DNA from: CAVVAY01 sp963746465
GTDB taxonomy: Bacteria; Actinomycetota; Actinomycetes; JACCUZ01
Length of the DNA: 34,409 nt
Assembly (NCBI GenBank): GCA_963746465.1
Contig: CAVVAY010000003.1
Location: forward strand, 1 to 34,409
Direction of reading: 5' to 3'
The number at the start of each line of letters is the position of its first letter. The stretch's first letter is position 1. This document shows positions 26,169 to 34,409 of this stretch, in pieces. Made by a program: the position numbers and the translations under genes. The notes under the pieces are model-generated. The model ran no database searches, had not been told where the DNA came from, and was given only the letters and a program-made list of their open reading frames with translations.

Positions 26169-26663
26169 TCAGGCCGTGCTTCCCCCTGTCCGGCGGACGA
26201 TCTCGTCGACCACGCGGGCGATCGGTGCGGTGGCGTCGAGAACGATGCCGTCCCTCGGGATGTCCTCCTTCGTTCGGTGCAAGCGCTCGATGAGTTCCCG
26301 TTGGGCATGGGTCGCACCCCAGTCACCGCCCCGCCGCTGGTCGAGGCGCCGGTTCAACGTCGCGCGGTCGACCTCGAGGATGAAGACGCCGTCGAACAGG
26401 TCCAGGAACGTGGAGAAGTTCCTCGAGCCGCCGCAGAAGTACGTCACCGCCTGATCTTGGTTCGCGGCCAGGAGCCGTACTTCGTCCACCCGCCAGATGT
26501 GGTGCTCGTGGGTGAAGCCGTCCGTCGGCTCCCCCGTTTCCGGATCGCCTTGGTAGGCCAGGTCCCTGTCACCGTCGACGGCGTGGTGACCACGCCGCCG
26601 CAGCTCCCTGCAGACCGAGCTCTTCCCGGTGCCGGAAACACCTTCGATCAGGTAGTTCCTCAT
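26169..26663 (-). CDS. Small P-loop kinase or ATPase, 164 aa
   Basis: Walker A GVSGTGKSS at about residues 8-16, followed by VCRELRRRGHHAVDGDRDLAY, the typical acceptor-side DGD of nucleoside or adenylate-type kinases. An FILEVDRATLNRRLDQR segment looks like the lid region. ATG at 26663 is preceded by AGGA with 6 nt spacing; ATG at 26669 is too close to that site. It lies 40 bp after the tRNA-Thr gene. The phosphate acceptor is unknown. Confidence 0.82.
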   Translation of the reverse strand: MRNYLIEGVSGTGKSSVCRELRRRGHHAVDGDRDLAYQGDPETGEPTDGFTHEHHIWRVDEVRLLAANQDQAVTYFCGGSRNFSTFLDLFDGVFILEVDRATLNRRLDQRRGGDWGATHAQRELIERLHRTKEDIPRDGIVLDATAPIARVVDEIVRRTGGSTA

Positions 26664-26702
26664 TCCCATTCCTGGAGAAGTCCCGTCCCAGAGCAACGAT
26701 GG

Positions 26703-26775
26703 AGCCGACGCCCGGATTTGAACCGGGAACCGCCCGATTACAAGTCGGGTGCGCTGCCAATTGCGCCACGCCGGC
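26703..26775 (-). tRNA. trnT: tRNA-Thr (anticodon UGU)
   Basis: A full cloverleaf can be drawn on the minus strand: acceptor GCCGGCG pairing with CGTCGGC (one G-U), a D-arm with TGGCGCAATTGGCAGCGC, anticodon stem CCCGA/TCGGG around loop CTTGTAA with anticodon TGT, and a T-arm CCCGG-TTCAAAT-CCGGG. Discriminator base is U and the CCA end is not encoded. It decodes ACA. It sits between the phosphatase gene and the P-loop kinase, with no repeat that would mark an integrated element. Confidence 0.95.
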
Positions 26776-26797
26776 GGAGCCTCATTCTGACACGCGA

Positions 26798-28981
26798 CTA
26801 GTGCCGTCGAAGGACCAGGACGGTCACGTCGTCGTCATGGGTCCGTTGCGCGGCAGCGGCTGAGACGATGCGGTTCAGCAGCTTCTGCGCGTCGTCCTGC
26901 CATTCCGGGCCGGCCGCCTGGAGGATGCGGTCGACGCCCTCGTCGATGTCCTCGCCGCGCCGTTCGACCAGGCCGTCGGTGATCGCGACCAGCGACGCTC
27001 CTCGGGGGATCTGCACCGTGTGGGCCTGTCGTTCGCTGCCGCCCACCCCGAAGGGTGTGCCACCCCGGGTCGGAAGCACCCGGTTCCCGGCGGCGTCGAT
27101 CACCAGGGGTGGCAGGTGTCCCGCGCTGGCGATGACGACCTCGCCCGTCCCGGGCTCGACGAGCAGGTAGACCGCGGTGACGAGCTGCGGCAGGTCGAGC
27201 GCCGCGAAGAAGTCGTCCACCCGCCGGAAGACCGACACCGGTTCGGGGTCCTCGATGGCGTAGGCGCGAACCGTGGACCGGACCTGAGCCATCGAGGCTG
27301 CGGCTTCGAGGCCGCGGCCCATCACGTCACCGACGATGGCGGCGATCCGACCGCCTCCGACCGGCACGACGTCGTAGAAGTCACCTCCGACCTCTTCGTC
27401 ACCAGCGGGGCTGTAGTAGGTGGCGACAGTCCACCCGTCGATCGACGGCAGGTGCTCCGGCAGCAGCGCGCGCTGCAGCTCCAGGGCGGCGGTGCGCTCT
27501 GCCTGGTACAGCTCGCCGCGTTGCAGGGCCTGCGCCGTCTGGGCCGCCAGCGCGAGAACGAAGCTGCGCTCGTCCGCGTCGAAGAGCTTCTGCACCGTGA
27601 AGCTGAAGCGCAGCGCCCCGAGGACGCGATCAGCCACGATGAGCGGCACCGCGCACATCGCCACCGTGGAGGCTTCGAGGCCGCGCAAGGCAGGGAAGTC
27701 CCGATCCCGCTCCTCGCGCGACTCCAACCACACCGCCTGACCGGTACGCAGTGCTGTCGCCGCCGGCAGCGGGGCGTCGATCAGCTCCTCCCGGAGCGCC
27801 TCGACCAGACCGCCTTCGTATCCCACGACTCCCGGCACGGTGAGGTGCACGCCGTCCTCCGAGGGGACGAGCAGACCTCCGCCGGAAGCACCGAGGGCGT
27901 CGACCCCTGCCGAGACCACCACCGCGGCAACGTCCTCGGGGGTCCGCGCCTGCACCAGGGCCGCGGTCACCCGTTGCAGGCGCAGCGCAGGCTCACCCGT
28001 CCGGTGCGCGAGCGTGAGCCGGCGGATCTCCTCGACCAGCCGATCCTCGAAGGGGGCGACCGGACGCGGCGTTCCTCCTGCTGCGAGCTCGCGAAGCTGC
28101 TCGATGACAGCCTCCACGTACCACCGGCGGAACAGTCGATGGTCCGGCTGGGCCTCCAGCGTCAGCAGCCGCGCAGCGCGGGAGTAGGTGTCGGCCTCGT
28201 CGAGGGCCGCGAGATAAGCCTCGCCCGCATCCGCCGCCGACGCCGGGAGCTGCAACGTCAGCCGCGTGCGTAGCTGGCCCTGGGCGGCAGCAGCCAACGC
28301 CTGCCGCTTGATCGCATCACGGGCATCGCTGAAGGAGTGCACGACGGTCTCGATCAGCCGCATGTAGTGCTCCGGCAGCTCGGTCGACGCCCCGCTGGTC
28401 GGCGTGGACAGGGAGAACTCGCGCACCAGGTTGTCCATGTGGGCCTTGGCCTCGATCAGCAGGTCGGTGGGCACATCGCCCAGGACCACCGTGAACCGCT
28501 CCTCGGTGACAACAAGGTTCTCGTCCGTCCAGTCGGCCGGCTCGCCGTCGTCCTGACCCGGACCGGCCACCGACGCCCCGTCGAGGGCGAAGTCGGCCCA
28601 CACCGTCTTCCCGGTCCCCGGACCGCGCGCGACGCCCCAGCGCGTGGCCACCGCCTCGACCAGCGCGAGTCCGCGACCGGTCATGTTGCTGGTGCTCCCG
28701 GCCGCTCGCACCGGGATCCGTGAGCTGCCGTCGCGGACCTCGATGCGCAGGCCACCGAGGTCGCCGCTGACGCAGACCGCGACGGGAGCCAGCCCGTGCT
28801 GCTGGGCGTTGGCCAGCAGCTCGCCGGCCACCAGCACCGCCTCGTCGACGAAGTGGCTGCCACCGCGGGCGATCACCTGCTGCTCGACGAACCTCCGACC
28901 GATGCCGACCGCCTCCGGTCGGTCGTCGAGGACGAGGCACGCCGCCTCGACGTCCGTCGGAGAGTCCTCGGTCCCCGCCAA
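26798..28981 (-). CDS. Multidomain SpoIIE-type PP2C phosphatase with RsbW-like ATPase and GAF domains, 727 aa
   Basis: Residues ~15-130 resemble the RsbW-type GHKL ATPase (LVAGELLANAQQHG N-box, then MTGRGLALVEAVATRWG). Residues ~130-330 are helical and unassigned. A GAF sensor lies at ~335-490 (QRVTAALVQARTPEDVAAV onward, AMCAVPLIVADRVLGALRFSF). Residues ~515-727 are the PP2C/SpoIIE phosphatase with GGDFYDV, GDVMGRG, ASAGHLPPLV, ITDGLVERR and DDDVTVLVL. Such proteins dephosphorylate anti-anti-sigma factors in partner switching; none is encoded nearby. The TTG start at 28981 is supported by GAGGAGG a few nt upstream. Confidence 0.88.
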   Translation of the reverse strand: MAGTEDSPTDVEAACLVLDDRPEAVGIGRRFVEQQVIARGGSHFVDEAVLVAGELLANAQQHGLAPVAVCVSGDLGGLRIEVRDGSSRIPVRAAGSTSNMTGRGLALVEAVATRWGVARGPGTGKTVWADFALDGASVAGPGQDDGEPADWTDENLVVTEERFTVVLGDVPTDLLIEAKAHMDNLVREFSLSTPTSGASTELPEHYMRLIETVVHSFSDARDAIKRQALAAAAQGQLRTRLTLQLPASAADAGEAYLAALDEADTYSRAARLLTLEAQPDHRLFRRWYVEAVIEQLRELAAGGTPRPVAPFEDRLVEEIRRLTLAHRTGEPALRLQRVTAALVQARTPEDVAAVVVSAGVDALGASGGGLLVPSEDGVHLTVPGVVGYEGGLVEALREELIDAPLPAATALRTGQAVWLESREERDRDFPALRGLEASTVAMCAVPLIVADRVLGALRFSFTVQKLFDADERSFVLALAAQTAQALQRGELYQAERTAALELQRALLPEHLPSIDGWTVATYYSPAGDEEVGGDFYDVVPVGGGRIAAIVGDVMGRGLEAAASMAQVRSTVRAYAIEDPEPVSVFRRVDDFFAALDLPQLVTAVYLLVEPGTGEVVIASAGHLPPLVIDAAGNRVLPTRGGTPFGVGGSERQAHTVQIPRGASLVAITDGLVERRGEDIDEGVDRILQAAGPEWQDDAQKLLNRIVSAAAAQRTHDDDVTVLVLRRH

Positions 28982-29121
28982 GCGTCCTCCTCAGAACCCT
29001 CGATGCCCGACTGCCCAGGTTTGGCTTGGTGCGGCGCCCATTGTCTGGGTCGGAGCCGTCCGGCACCAGTCGCCCCGCAGGCCGGCCGATCGGCTTCCGC
29101 GGATAAGTCTCGCCCACCCGC

Positions 29122-29140
29122 CCCCTAACGCTCCCCTAAC
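29122..29140. promoter_or_regulatory. CCCCTAAC direct repeat, 11 bp apart
   Basis: CCCCTAAC at 29122-29129 and again at 29133-29140, start-to-start 11 bp (minus strand GTTAGGGG twice). The pair stands 72 bp before the small secreted-protein gene and 140 bp upstream of the TTG of the phosphatase gene, in the largest gene-free stretch of the window (28982-29212). Direct repeats at one helical turn are typical of OmpR/PhoB-type response regulators. No regulator gene is adjacent. Confidence 0.4.
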
Positions 29141-29212
29141 CGGGGCCACGACCACCGGCAGGCGGGGCACAGTCGATCACGCCAGCACAGACCAGCCACC
29201 ACGGAGGACCTC

Positions 29213-29602
29213 ATGCGCACCGCACTCGCCGTCGCCGCACTCAGCGCCGCCCTCGTCGCCACCGGAGCCCCGCTCGCCCAGGCCAGCGGCGGTGACGACG
29301 GCCGGATCATCCGTACCGGCTCCTGCAGCGCCTCGGCCGACTGGAAGCTCAAGGCCAAGCACGACGACGGGCGCATCGAGGTCGAGTACGAGGTCGACTC
29401 CAACCGGTCCGGCCAGACCTGGCGGGTCCGGGTCTACGACAACGGCGACCGCGTCGTGGCCACCCGGGCGACCACCGGCGGACGCAGCGGCTCCTTCAGC
29501 ATCGAGCGCAAGGTCGCGAATCGGGGCGGCAGCGACAGCTTCGTCGCCCGGGCCCGCGACCTGTCCAGCGGACAGCTCTGCGTCGGCCGGCTGACCTTCT
29601 AG
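29213..29602 (+). CDS. Small secreted protein of unknown function, 129 aa
   Basis: Clear Sec signal peptide (MRTALAVAALSAALVATGAP then LAQAS, cleavage near residue 25), followed by a ~104-residue domain with alternating strands: ADWKLKAKHDD, IEVEYEVDSNRSGQTWRVRV, SGSFSIERKVAN and a final SSGQLCVGRLTF. Two cysteines, near residue 38 and near the C-terminus, could form one disulfide. GGAGG precedes the ATG by 6 nt. Its stop overlaps the stop of the converging SnoaL-cupin gene (CTAG). Confidence 0.82.
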   Translation: MRTALAVAALSAALVATGAPLAQASGGDDGRIIRTGSCSASADWKLKAKHDDGRIEVEYEVDSNRSGQTWRVRVYDNGDRVVATRATTGGRSGSFSIERKVANRGGSDSFVARARDLSSGQLCVGRLTF

Positions 29603-30300
29603 TCCGCCGATTCCGGAGGTGCGAAGACCACCGAGACCTCGAGGTCCTCGGTGACGTCGACGAACCGGTGCGGGGCCCGGCGCGGCACGTACGCGACCGA
29701 GCCGGGCCCCACCGGGGTGCGCACCCCGTCGACGTCCAGCACGGCTGATCCCGCGGTCACGACATAGACCTCGTCCTCACGGTGCGGCGACTGCTCGTCG
29801 GAGGCGCCGGCCGCGAGGCGGTAGACGCCGGCACTCAACGACTGCGACCGCACCCACTCGACGTACCGGCCGGCCGGTACGTCGGCAGCGGCCAGCACGA
29901 TCGGGGACCCGCTCTGCGGCGAACGGCCGTGGGTCGGCCAGAACGGCCACTCCTCGAACCGCTCGGCCCGCCCGTCGGCGGCGAAGCGCACCACCCAGAG
30001 GTCGAGGTACTCCTGCGCCACGGGATCGCCGTACCGCACCTCGACCCGGGCCACCCCGGTGTTGCCCGAGCAGGCCACGACCCCCGCGCTCATCGTGAAC
30101 GCCTCGTCCGGTCCGTCGCGGTCCTCGTCCCAGAGCTGCCGGATCGCTGACAGGCCACGGACCGGTTCGTCGTACGGCGTGACGAGGTACTCGGCCTGGT
30201 CGGCGAACAGCTCGCCGAGGATCTCGGTCCCAGGGCTGCGCCAGGCCCGCTCGTACCCGTCGACCCAGGCCAGCAGCTGCTCCGGGCGCACGTCAGCCAC
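29599..30300 (-). CDS. SnoaL/NTF2-like domain fused to a cupin, 233 aa
   Basis: Residues 1-120 have the SnoaL-like NTF2 layout (LLAWVDGYERAWRSPGTEIL, FADQAEYLVTPYDEPVRGL, then EYLDLWVVRFAADGRAERFE). Residues ~140-230 are a cupin with SPHREDEVYVVTAGSAVLDV (first metal motif H-x3-E) and PRRAPHRFVDV (second His). The GTG start overlaps the PfkB kinase stop by 8 nt, so it should be cotranslated. A role in sugar isomerisation or sensing is possible but not shown. Confidence 0.82.
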   Translation of the reverse strand: MADVRPEQLLAWVDGYERAWRSPGTEILGELFADQAEYLVTPYDEPVRGLSAIRQLWDEDRDGPDEAFTMSAGVVACSGNTGVARVEVRYGDPVAQEYLDLWVVRFAADGRAERFEEWPFWPTHGRSPQSGSPIVLAAADVPAGRYVEWVRSQSLSAGVYRLAAGASDEQSPHREDEVYVVTAGSAVLDVDGVRTPVGPGSVAYVPRRAPHRFVDVTEDLEVSVVFAPPESAD

Positions 30301-31237
30301 GGGTCAGCTCCCCCCTTCGTGGCGGGTCCGCACCGGGCCGGGAGCAGGTGATCGCCGAGGCGGCGATCGCCTCGTCCAGCAAGGCACTGACCTCGCCGGC
30401 CGGCAGCGCCCGGAGCTGGTCACGCCGGGCCGCACCGAGCAGGTCGCGACCGGCGAGTCCGGCCAGCAGCGCGCTCATGAAGGAGTCGCCGGCGCCGACG
30501 GTGTCCACGACGTCGACCCGGGCGCCGGGTCGACGCACCGGACCGCTCGCCCCGCCGACGGCAATCGCGCCCTCGCCGCCACGGGTCACGACCACCAGTG
30601 CCGGCCCGCGGGACGACCAGTCCGCCGCCACCTCCTCGGGAGCCCGGCCGGGTACGAGCCACGCCACGTCCTCGTCGCTGGCCTTGACGACGTCCGCGAC
30701 GGCGAGCAGCTCGTGCACGACACCGAGCACCTCCTCCGACGGGCCCATCAGCAGGTGCCGCACGTTCGGGTCGAACGACACGGTCGCCGAAGCGGCGGCG
30801 CGGGCTGCGAGCCGGCGGAGGACCGCACCCCCCGGTGGGGTCGTCAGCGCCAGCGACCCGACGTGCAACGCGGCGACGCCGTCGACTGCCGTCGCGAGCT
30901 CGTCGTCGGTCCACTGCCAGTCGGCCGTTCCGTCGACCCGGAAGTCGTAGGCCGCCGAGCCGTCGTCCTGCAGCGCGACGATCGCGAGGGAAGACGACTC
31001 GGTGGCGGCGACGCTGTGCGAGAGGTCGACACCGTTGTTCTGCAGGTGCGCCCGCAGCCGCCGGCCGAGGACGTCGTCCGAGAGACGAGCGAGCATCCGC
31101 GCAGGTACGTCGAGCCGGGCCAGGCCGACCGCCACGTTGGCGGGGCTGCCACCCGGGGCCGCTCGGAACATGCCGTCCGCACCGGCCGGCACCAGGTCGG
31201 TGATCACCTCACCGGCGACCGCGACGACGGAGTCCAC
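30293..31237 (-). CDS. PfkB-family sugar kinase (fructokinase-like), 314 aa
   Basis: ATP-dependent phosphorylation of a sugar. GGSPANVAVGLARLDVPARM near the N-terminus is PfkB signature 1; VDTVGAGDSFMSALLAGLAG near residue 245-265 is signature 2 with catalytic Asp in GAGD. SFDPNVRHLL and VKASDEDVAWL are also family marks. Start GTG at 31237 lies 9 nt after the LacI stop, so the two are one transcript. The wording is closest to fructokinases, but other ketoses or glycosides cannot be excluded. Confidence 0.9.
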   Translation of the reverse strand: MDSVVAVAGEVITDLVPAGADGMFRAAPGGSPANVAVGLARLDVPARMLARLSDDVLGRRLRAHLQNNGVDLSHSVAATESSSLAIVALQDDGSAAYDFRVDGTADWQWTDDELATAVDGVAALHVGSLALTTPPGGAVLRRLAARAAASATVSFDPNVRHLLMGPSEEVLGVVHELLAVADVVKASDEDVAWLVPGRAPEEVAADWSSRGPALVVVTRGGEGAIAVGGASGPVRRPGARVDVVDTVGAGDSFMSALLAGLAGRDLLGAARRDQLRALPAGEVSALLDEAIAASAITCSRPGADPPRRGELTRG

Positions 31238-31246
31238 GCGGTGAAC

Positions 31247-32260
31247 CTACTGGGCGGGCGGGGAGCAGGTGGTGTGCCGGACGATGAGCCGGGTGGGCAC
31301 CGTGATCACCGGCGGGTGGGCTGGTCGGTCGAGGTCGGCGTCGAGCGCCTCGAGCAGCAACGTCGCGGCCAGCCGGCCCTGCTCATGAACCGGCTGGGCG
31401 ACGGTCGTCAGCTCGAAGAACTCGGCCATCTCGTGGTCGTCGATGCCGATGACCGAGACGTCCTCGGGCACCCGCAGCCCGACCTCGCGAACGGCGTGCA
31501 CCGCCCCGACCGCCATCTCGTCGGAGGCCGCGAACACCGCAGTCGGTCGAGGTTCGGTGGCAAGCAGCAGCCGGGTCGCGGCGAGACCTCCGCGGACGGT
31601 GAAGTCGCCGATCACCTCCCAGACGGGTCGATCTCGGGAACCCGGCGGTGGCCATCGCCGCGCGGTAGCCCTTCAGCCGGTCGAGCGGCGCCACGAAGTG
31701 GAGTTCCATCCTCAGCTAGCCGCCGATGTACCCGATCCTGCGGTGGCCGAGCTCGACCAGGTGGGGCATCGCCAGCTCGGCCGCCTCGGCGTCGTCGATC
31801 CGGACGCTGGCCCACCCGACATGGTCGAGCCGACGATGGCGACCGGGCGGTCCAGCCTGGTGAGCGCGGCCACCTCCTCCTCGGTCGGGGTCAGGGTGAG
31901 CACGAGAACCGCGTCGACCCGCTTGCGCAGCAGGTGGGTGTGGAAGACCCTGCTGGCGGGCGGTCACCGCCGAGGTTGTAGAGCAGCAGGTCGTAGCCCG
32001 CCTTGCTCAGCAGCGCCTCGGCACCCTGCACGACCCTCGCGTAGAACCACCGCGTCACGAACGGCACCACGACCCCGACGGCCCTGGTCTGGCCACTCGC
32101 CAGATGGCAGCCCTCGGCGAGGCGACGTAGTAGCGGTCGGCCGCGACCTGCAGCACCCGCATGCGCGTCTCCTCCGAGACCCGCGGGAGCCCGCGGAGCG
32201 CGCGCGAGACGGTGGCCGTGGACACCCCCACCTCCGCGCGACGTCCTTGATGCTCGTCAC
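31247..32260 (-). pseudogene. LacI-family sugar regulator, frameshifted
   Basis: The N-terminal HTH is seen from VTSIKDVAR at the GTG at 32260, continued in another frame by EVGVSTATVSRALRGLPRVS. The periplasmic-binding-type core continues in switching frames: TPTEEEVAALTRLDRPVAIVGST, WASVRIDDAEAAELAMPHLVELGHRRIGYIGG, ELHFVAPLDRLKGYRAAM, and an intact end from ~31615 (RPTAVFAASDEMAVGAVHAV then VSVIGIDDHEMAEFF). At least five indels are needed. All parts of the family are present, so sequencing error is more likely than decay. It probably represses the GH1/ABC genes. Confidence 0.8.
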
Positions 32261-32309
32261 CTGGAACGCCTCGATCCACGCTCGGCAGCCCTCCGTACGG
32301 TGATGCCTC

Positions 32310-33698
32310 ATGAGCAGCCACCTGCCCGACGGGGCGCGGCCTGACCTTCGGCACCGCGACCGCGGCCTACCAGGTGGAGGGCGCGGTGGACGGCCGACGG
32401 ACGCGGGCCGTCCGATCTGGGACACCTTCACCGCCTGCGAAGGGCACCATCCTCGACGGCAGTGACGGCTCGGTGGCCTGCGCGTCCTACGACCGTCTCG
32501 ACGAGGACCTCGACCTGGTGGCCGGCCTCGGTGTGGGGCACTACCGGTTCTCCATCGCCTGGCCGCGGGTGCAGCCCGCCGGCAGTGGCGCGGTCGAGCC
32601 GCGCGGGGTGGCCGTCCACCACCGGCTGGTCGACGGCCTGCTCGAGCGCGGCGTCGCGCCGATGGCCACGCTCTACCACTGGGACCTGCCGCAGCCCCTC
32701 GAGGACGCCGGTGGCTGGCCCGAGCGGGCCACCGCCGAACGTTTCGCTGACTACGCCGCCCTCGTGCACGAGCACCTCGGGGACCGGGTGGGGCTCTGGG
32801 CGACGTTCAACGAGCCATGGTGCTCGGCGTACCTCGGCTATGCCGCCGGAGTCCACGCTCCCGGGCGCCGCGAGCCGGAAGCCGCACACCGCGCCGCGCA
32901 CCACTTGCTGCTGGGGCACGGGCTGGCTGACGAGCCGTCTGCATGCGGCGGGGAGCGACGGTGTCGGCATCGTGTTGAACCTCATGCCGGTGTGGCCGGA
33001 GCGCCCGGAGGCTGCCGACGCCGCGGACGGCGTCGATGCGATCCAGAACCGGGTCTGGCTCGGGGCGCTGGTCGACGGCGCATACGACGAGCGGCTCCGC
33101 GCCCTGGCTCCTCCCCTGGACGACAGCGCCGTCGTGCGCGACGGCGACCTCGCCCTCGTGCACCGGGCTCTGCCGACTGGCTGGGCATCAACTACTACAC
33201 GCCGGCCCGGGTCGACACGGGGCGGCGACAGCTCCGGGGGCGTCGGGCTGGACACCTCGGCGTACCCCGGCGTCGACGGGCTGCGGTTCGCTCCTCGGCC
33301 GCCGACCACCGAGATGGGCTGGGAGGTCGAGCCCCGCGGTCTCGAGGAGCTGCTCGTCGACGTCCACGGTCGCACCGGCCTCCCGCTGGTCGTCACCGAG
33401 AACGGCGCCGCGTACGGGGACTCGGCGCGCGCCGCGGACGGCTCGGTCGACGACCAGGACCGGATCGCCTACCTGCGCGAGCACATCGCCGCGGTCGAGC
33501 GGGCCGCGGGCGGCCGGCGCCGACGTGCGCACCTACGTCGCCTGGACGCTGCTCGACAACTTCGAGTGGGCCGAGGGCTACACGAAGAAGTTCGGGCTGG
33601 TCGAGGTCGATCCGGACGACCAGCACCGCACCCCCAAGTCGTCGTACCGCTGGTTCTCGGACCTCGCGCATGCCGGCCGGCCCGGACTCATCCCCTAA
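32310..33698 (+). pseudogene. GH1 beta-glucosidase, frameshifted
   Basis: Retaining beta-glycosidase of family 1. Recognisable parts in three frames: GTATAAYQVEGAVDG near the start, LDLVAGLGVGHYRFSIAWPR, TLYHWDLPQPLEDAGGW, TFNEPWCSAYLGYA (acid/base Glu), VLNLMPVWPE, LGINYYTPARVD, VVTENGAAY (nucleophile Glu) and VAWTLLDNFEWAEGYTKKFG with the final SYRWFSDL. Joins lie near 32338, 32410, 32935, 33170, 33225 and 33515. The ATG at 32310 is 49 bp from the divergent LacI start. The stop at 33696-33698 overlaps the stop of the converging permease gene. Confidence 0.85.
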
Positions 33699-34409
33699 CC
33701 CTTCAGGCCGCCGGCCAGCAGACCGCGGACGAAGTAGCGCTGGAGCAGGAGGAAGACGGTTACCGGCACGATGATGGAGACGAAGGCCCCGGCCGAGAGG
33801 AGATGCCAGGCGGGGTGCCCCGGGTGCCGCTGAGGTTCGCCAGAGCCACGGTGATCGGCCCGACTGCTCCGGCCCCGCCACCGGCGAAGGCGAGGGCGAC
33901 CAGCAGGTCGTTCCAGACCCAGAGGAACTGGAAGATGCCGAAGGCCGCCAGGGCCGGACGCAACAGCGGCAGCAGCACCCGGAAGAAGATCTGCACGTGA
34001 CCCGCGCCGTCGATCCGGGCCGCCTCCAGCAGCCCGGCCGGCACCTCCTTCATGAAGTTGTGCAGCAGGAAGATCGCCAGCGGCAGCGCGAAGATCGAGT
34101 GCGACAGCCAGATCGTGTAGAAGCCACCGCCCGGGGCGTCCGAGCCGGCCAGGCTCGGCAGACCGAACGGCGGGTTCACGTACTGCGTCAGCAGCGGGAT
34201 CATCGTGACCTGGATCGGCACGATCTGCATCGCGAAGACGGCGACGAACAGCGTGTCCCTGCCCGGGAACTTCATCCAGGCGAACGCATAGGCGGCCAGG
34301 GTGGCCAGGGTGATCGGGATGATGACGGCGGGCAGCGTGATGACGAGCGAGTTGACGAAGTAGGTGGCGAGGCTTGGTGTCGCTGCCGTTCAGCACCTGC
34401 GTCGTAGTT
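33695..34409 (-). pseudogene. Sugar ABC transporter permease (MalG type), partial and frameshifted
   Basis: Inner-membrane subunit of a CUT1 importer. The middle is intact in one frame: AYAFAWMKFPGRDTLFVAV, MIPLLTQYVNPPFGLP, FALPLAIFLLHNFMKEVP, and the EAA loop EAARIDGAGHVQIFFRVLLP that contacts the ATPase, then PALAAFGIFQFLWVWNDLL. Frames break near 33810 and near 34370; the C-terminal part SAGAFVSIIVPVTVFLLLQR ending in GLLAGGLKG is in a second frame. The N-terminus lies beyond the right edge. With GH1, LacI and PfkB it forms an oligosaccharide-use locus. Confidence 0.85.

Noticed and set aside
26703..26775. tRNA-Thr as attachment site of an integrated element
   Set aside because: No integrase and no direct repeat of the tRNA 3' end in the window.
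29599..30300. Polyketide cyclase because of the SnoaL-like domain
   Set aside because: No polyketide genes nearby; the domain is fused to a cupin in a sugar locus.
31247..33698. True pseudogenes from gene decay (LacI and GH1)
   Set aside because: All catalytic and HTH motifs are kept and indels cluster at the window ends, as in sequencing error; still listed as broken frames.

Overview
This is a very GC-rich sequence (roughly 70% by eye). Its genes use G/C-ending codons, frequent GTG and occasional TTG starts, many 4-nt gene overlaps and some apparently leaderless genes. Together with an ECF sigma/zinc anti-sigma pair, a DinB protein of the mycothiol-transferase type, an SCO6745-type protein, a WYL regulator and an RsbW/SpoIIE-type phosphatase, this points to an actinomycete. 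I cannot name the genus. The window looks like chromosomal sequence. I see no insertion sequence, prophage, CRISPR array or rRNA; there is one tRNA (Thr, UGU).

Layout. Positions 1-1002 hold a ROK sugar kinase broken by frameshifts. Positions 1051-2536 hold a small HTH-like protein and a divergent pair: a chagasin-type (I42) cysteine-protease inhibitor facing a papain-type (C1A) protease across 40 bp. Positions 2638-13581 are one long, tightly coupled plus-strand operon of ten genes: cholesterol-oxidase-like GMC oxidoreductase, metallophosphoesterase with membrane helices, alpha/beta hydrolase with an apparent Cys nucleophile, acetoacetate-decarboxylase-family protein, two small membrane proteins, a patatin-like lipase, a four-helix membrane protein, a CHAP-like/peptidoglycan-binding protein and a last membrane protein. 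The C-terminal module of the GMC enzyme is repeated at the C-terminus of the patatin. This block is the best candidate for an undescribed system, probably acting on a lipid or isoprenoid-like substrate at the envelope; the substrate is unknown.

Positions 13597-17324 carry a succinate-semialdehyde-type aldehyde dehydrogenase and a divergent TauE/SafE and MatC-type transporter pair with a palindrome between them. Positions 17334-19216 are an ECF sigma factor, its anti-sigma factor and a lipoprotein. Positions 19291-21634 carry a DinB protein, a VOC protein, a WYL regulator and a DUF1905 protein; two of their promoters share a TCCGGA-N9-TCCGGA element at the same distance from the start codon. 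Positions 21646-25179 are an AraC/VOC/DUF1059/UvrA-like operon read on the minus strand. Then follow an SCO6745-type protein, a small P-loop kinase, tRNA-Thr, a 727-aa ATPase-GAF-SpoIIE protein and a small secreted protein.

Positions 29599-34409 are a sugar-use locus: SnoaL-cupin fusion, PfkB kinase, LacI regulator, GH1 beta-glucosidase and an ABC sugar permease. The LacI, GH1 and permease genes, like the ROK kinase at the other end, carry several frameshifts each, while the 30 kb between are clean. Low-quality sequence at both ends of a contig explains this better than gene decay. No gene-free stretch exceeds 300 bases; the longest is 28982-29212, which holds a shared promoter region with a phased direct repeat.
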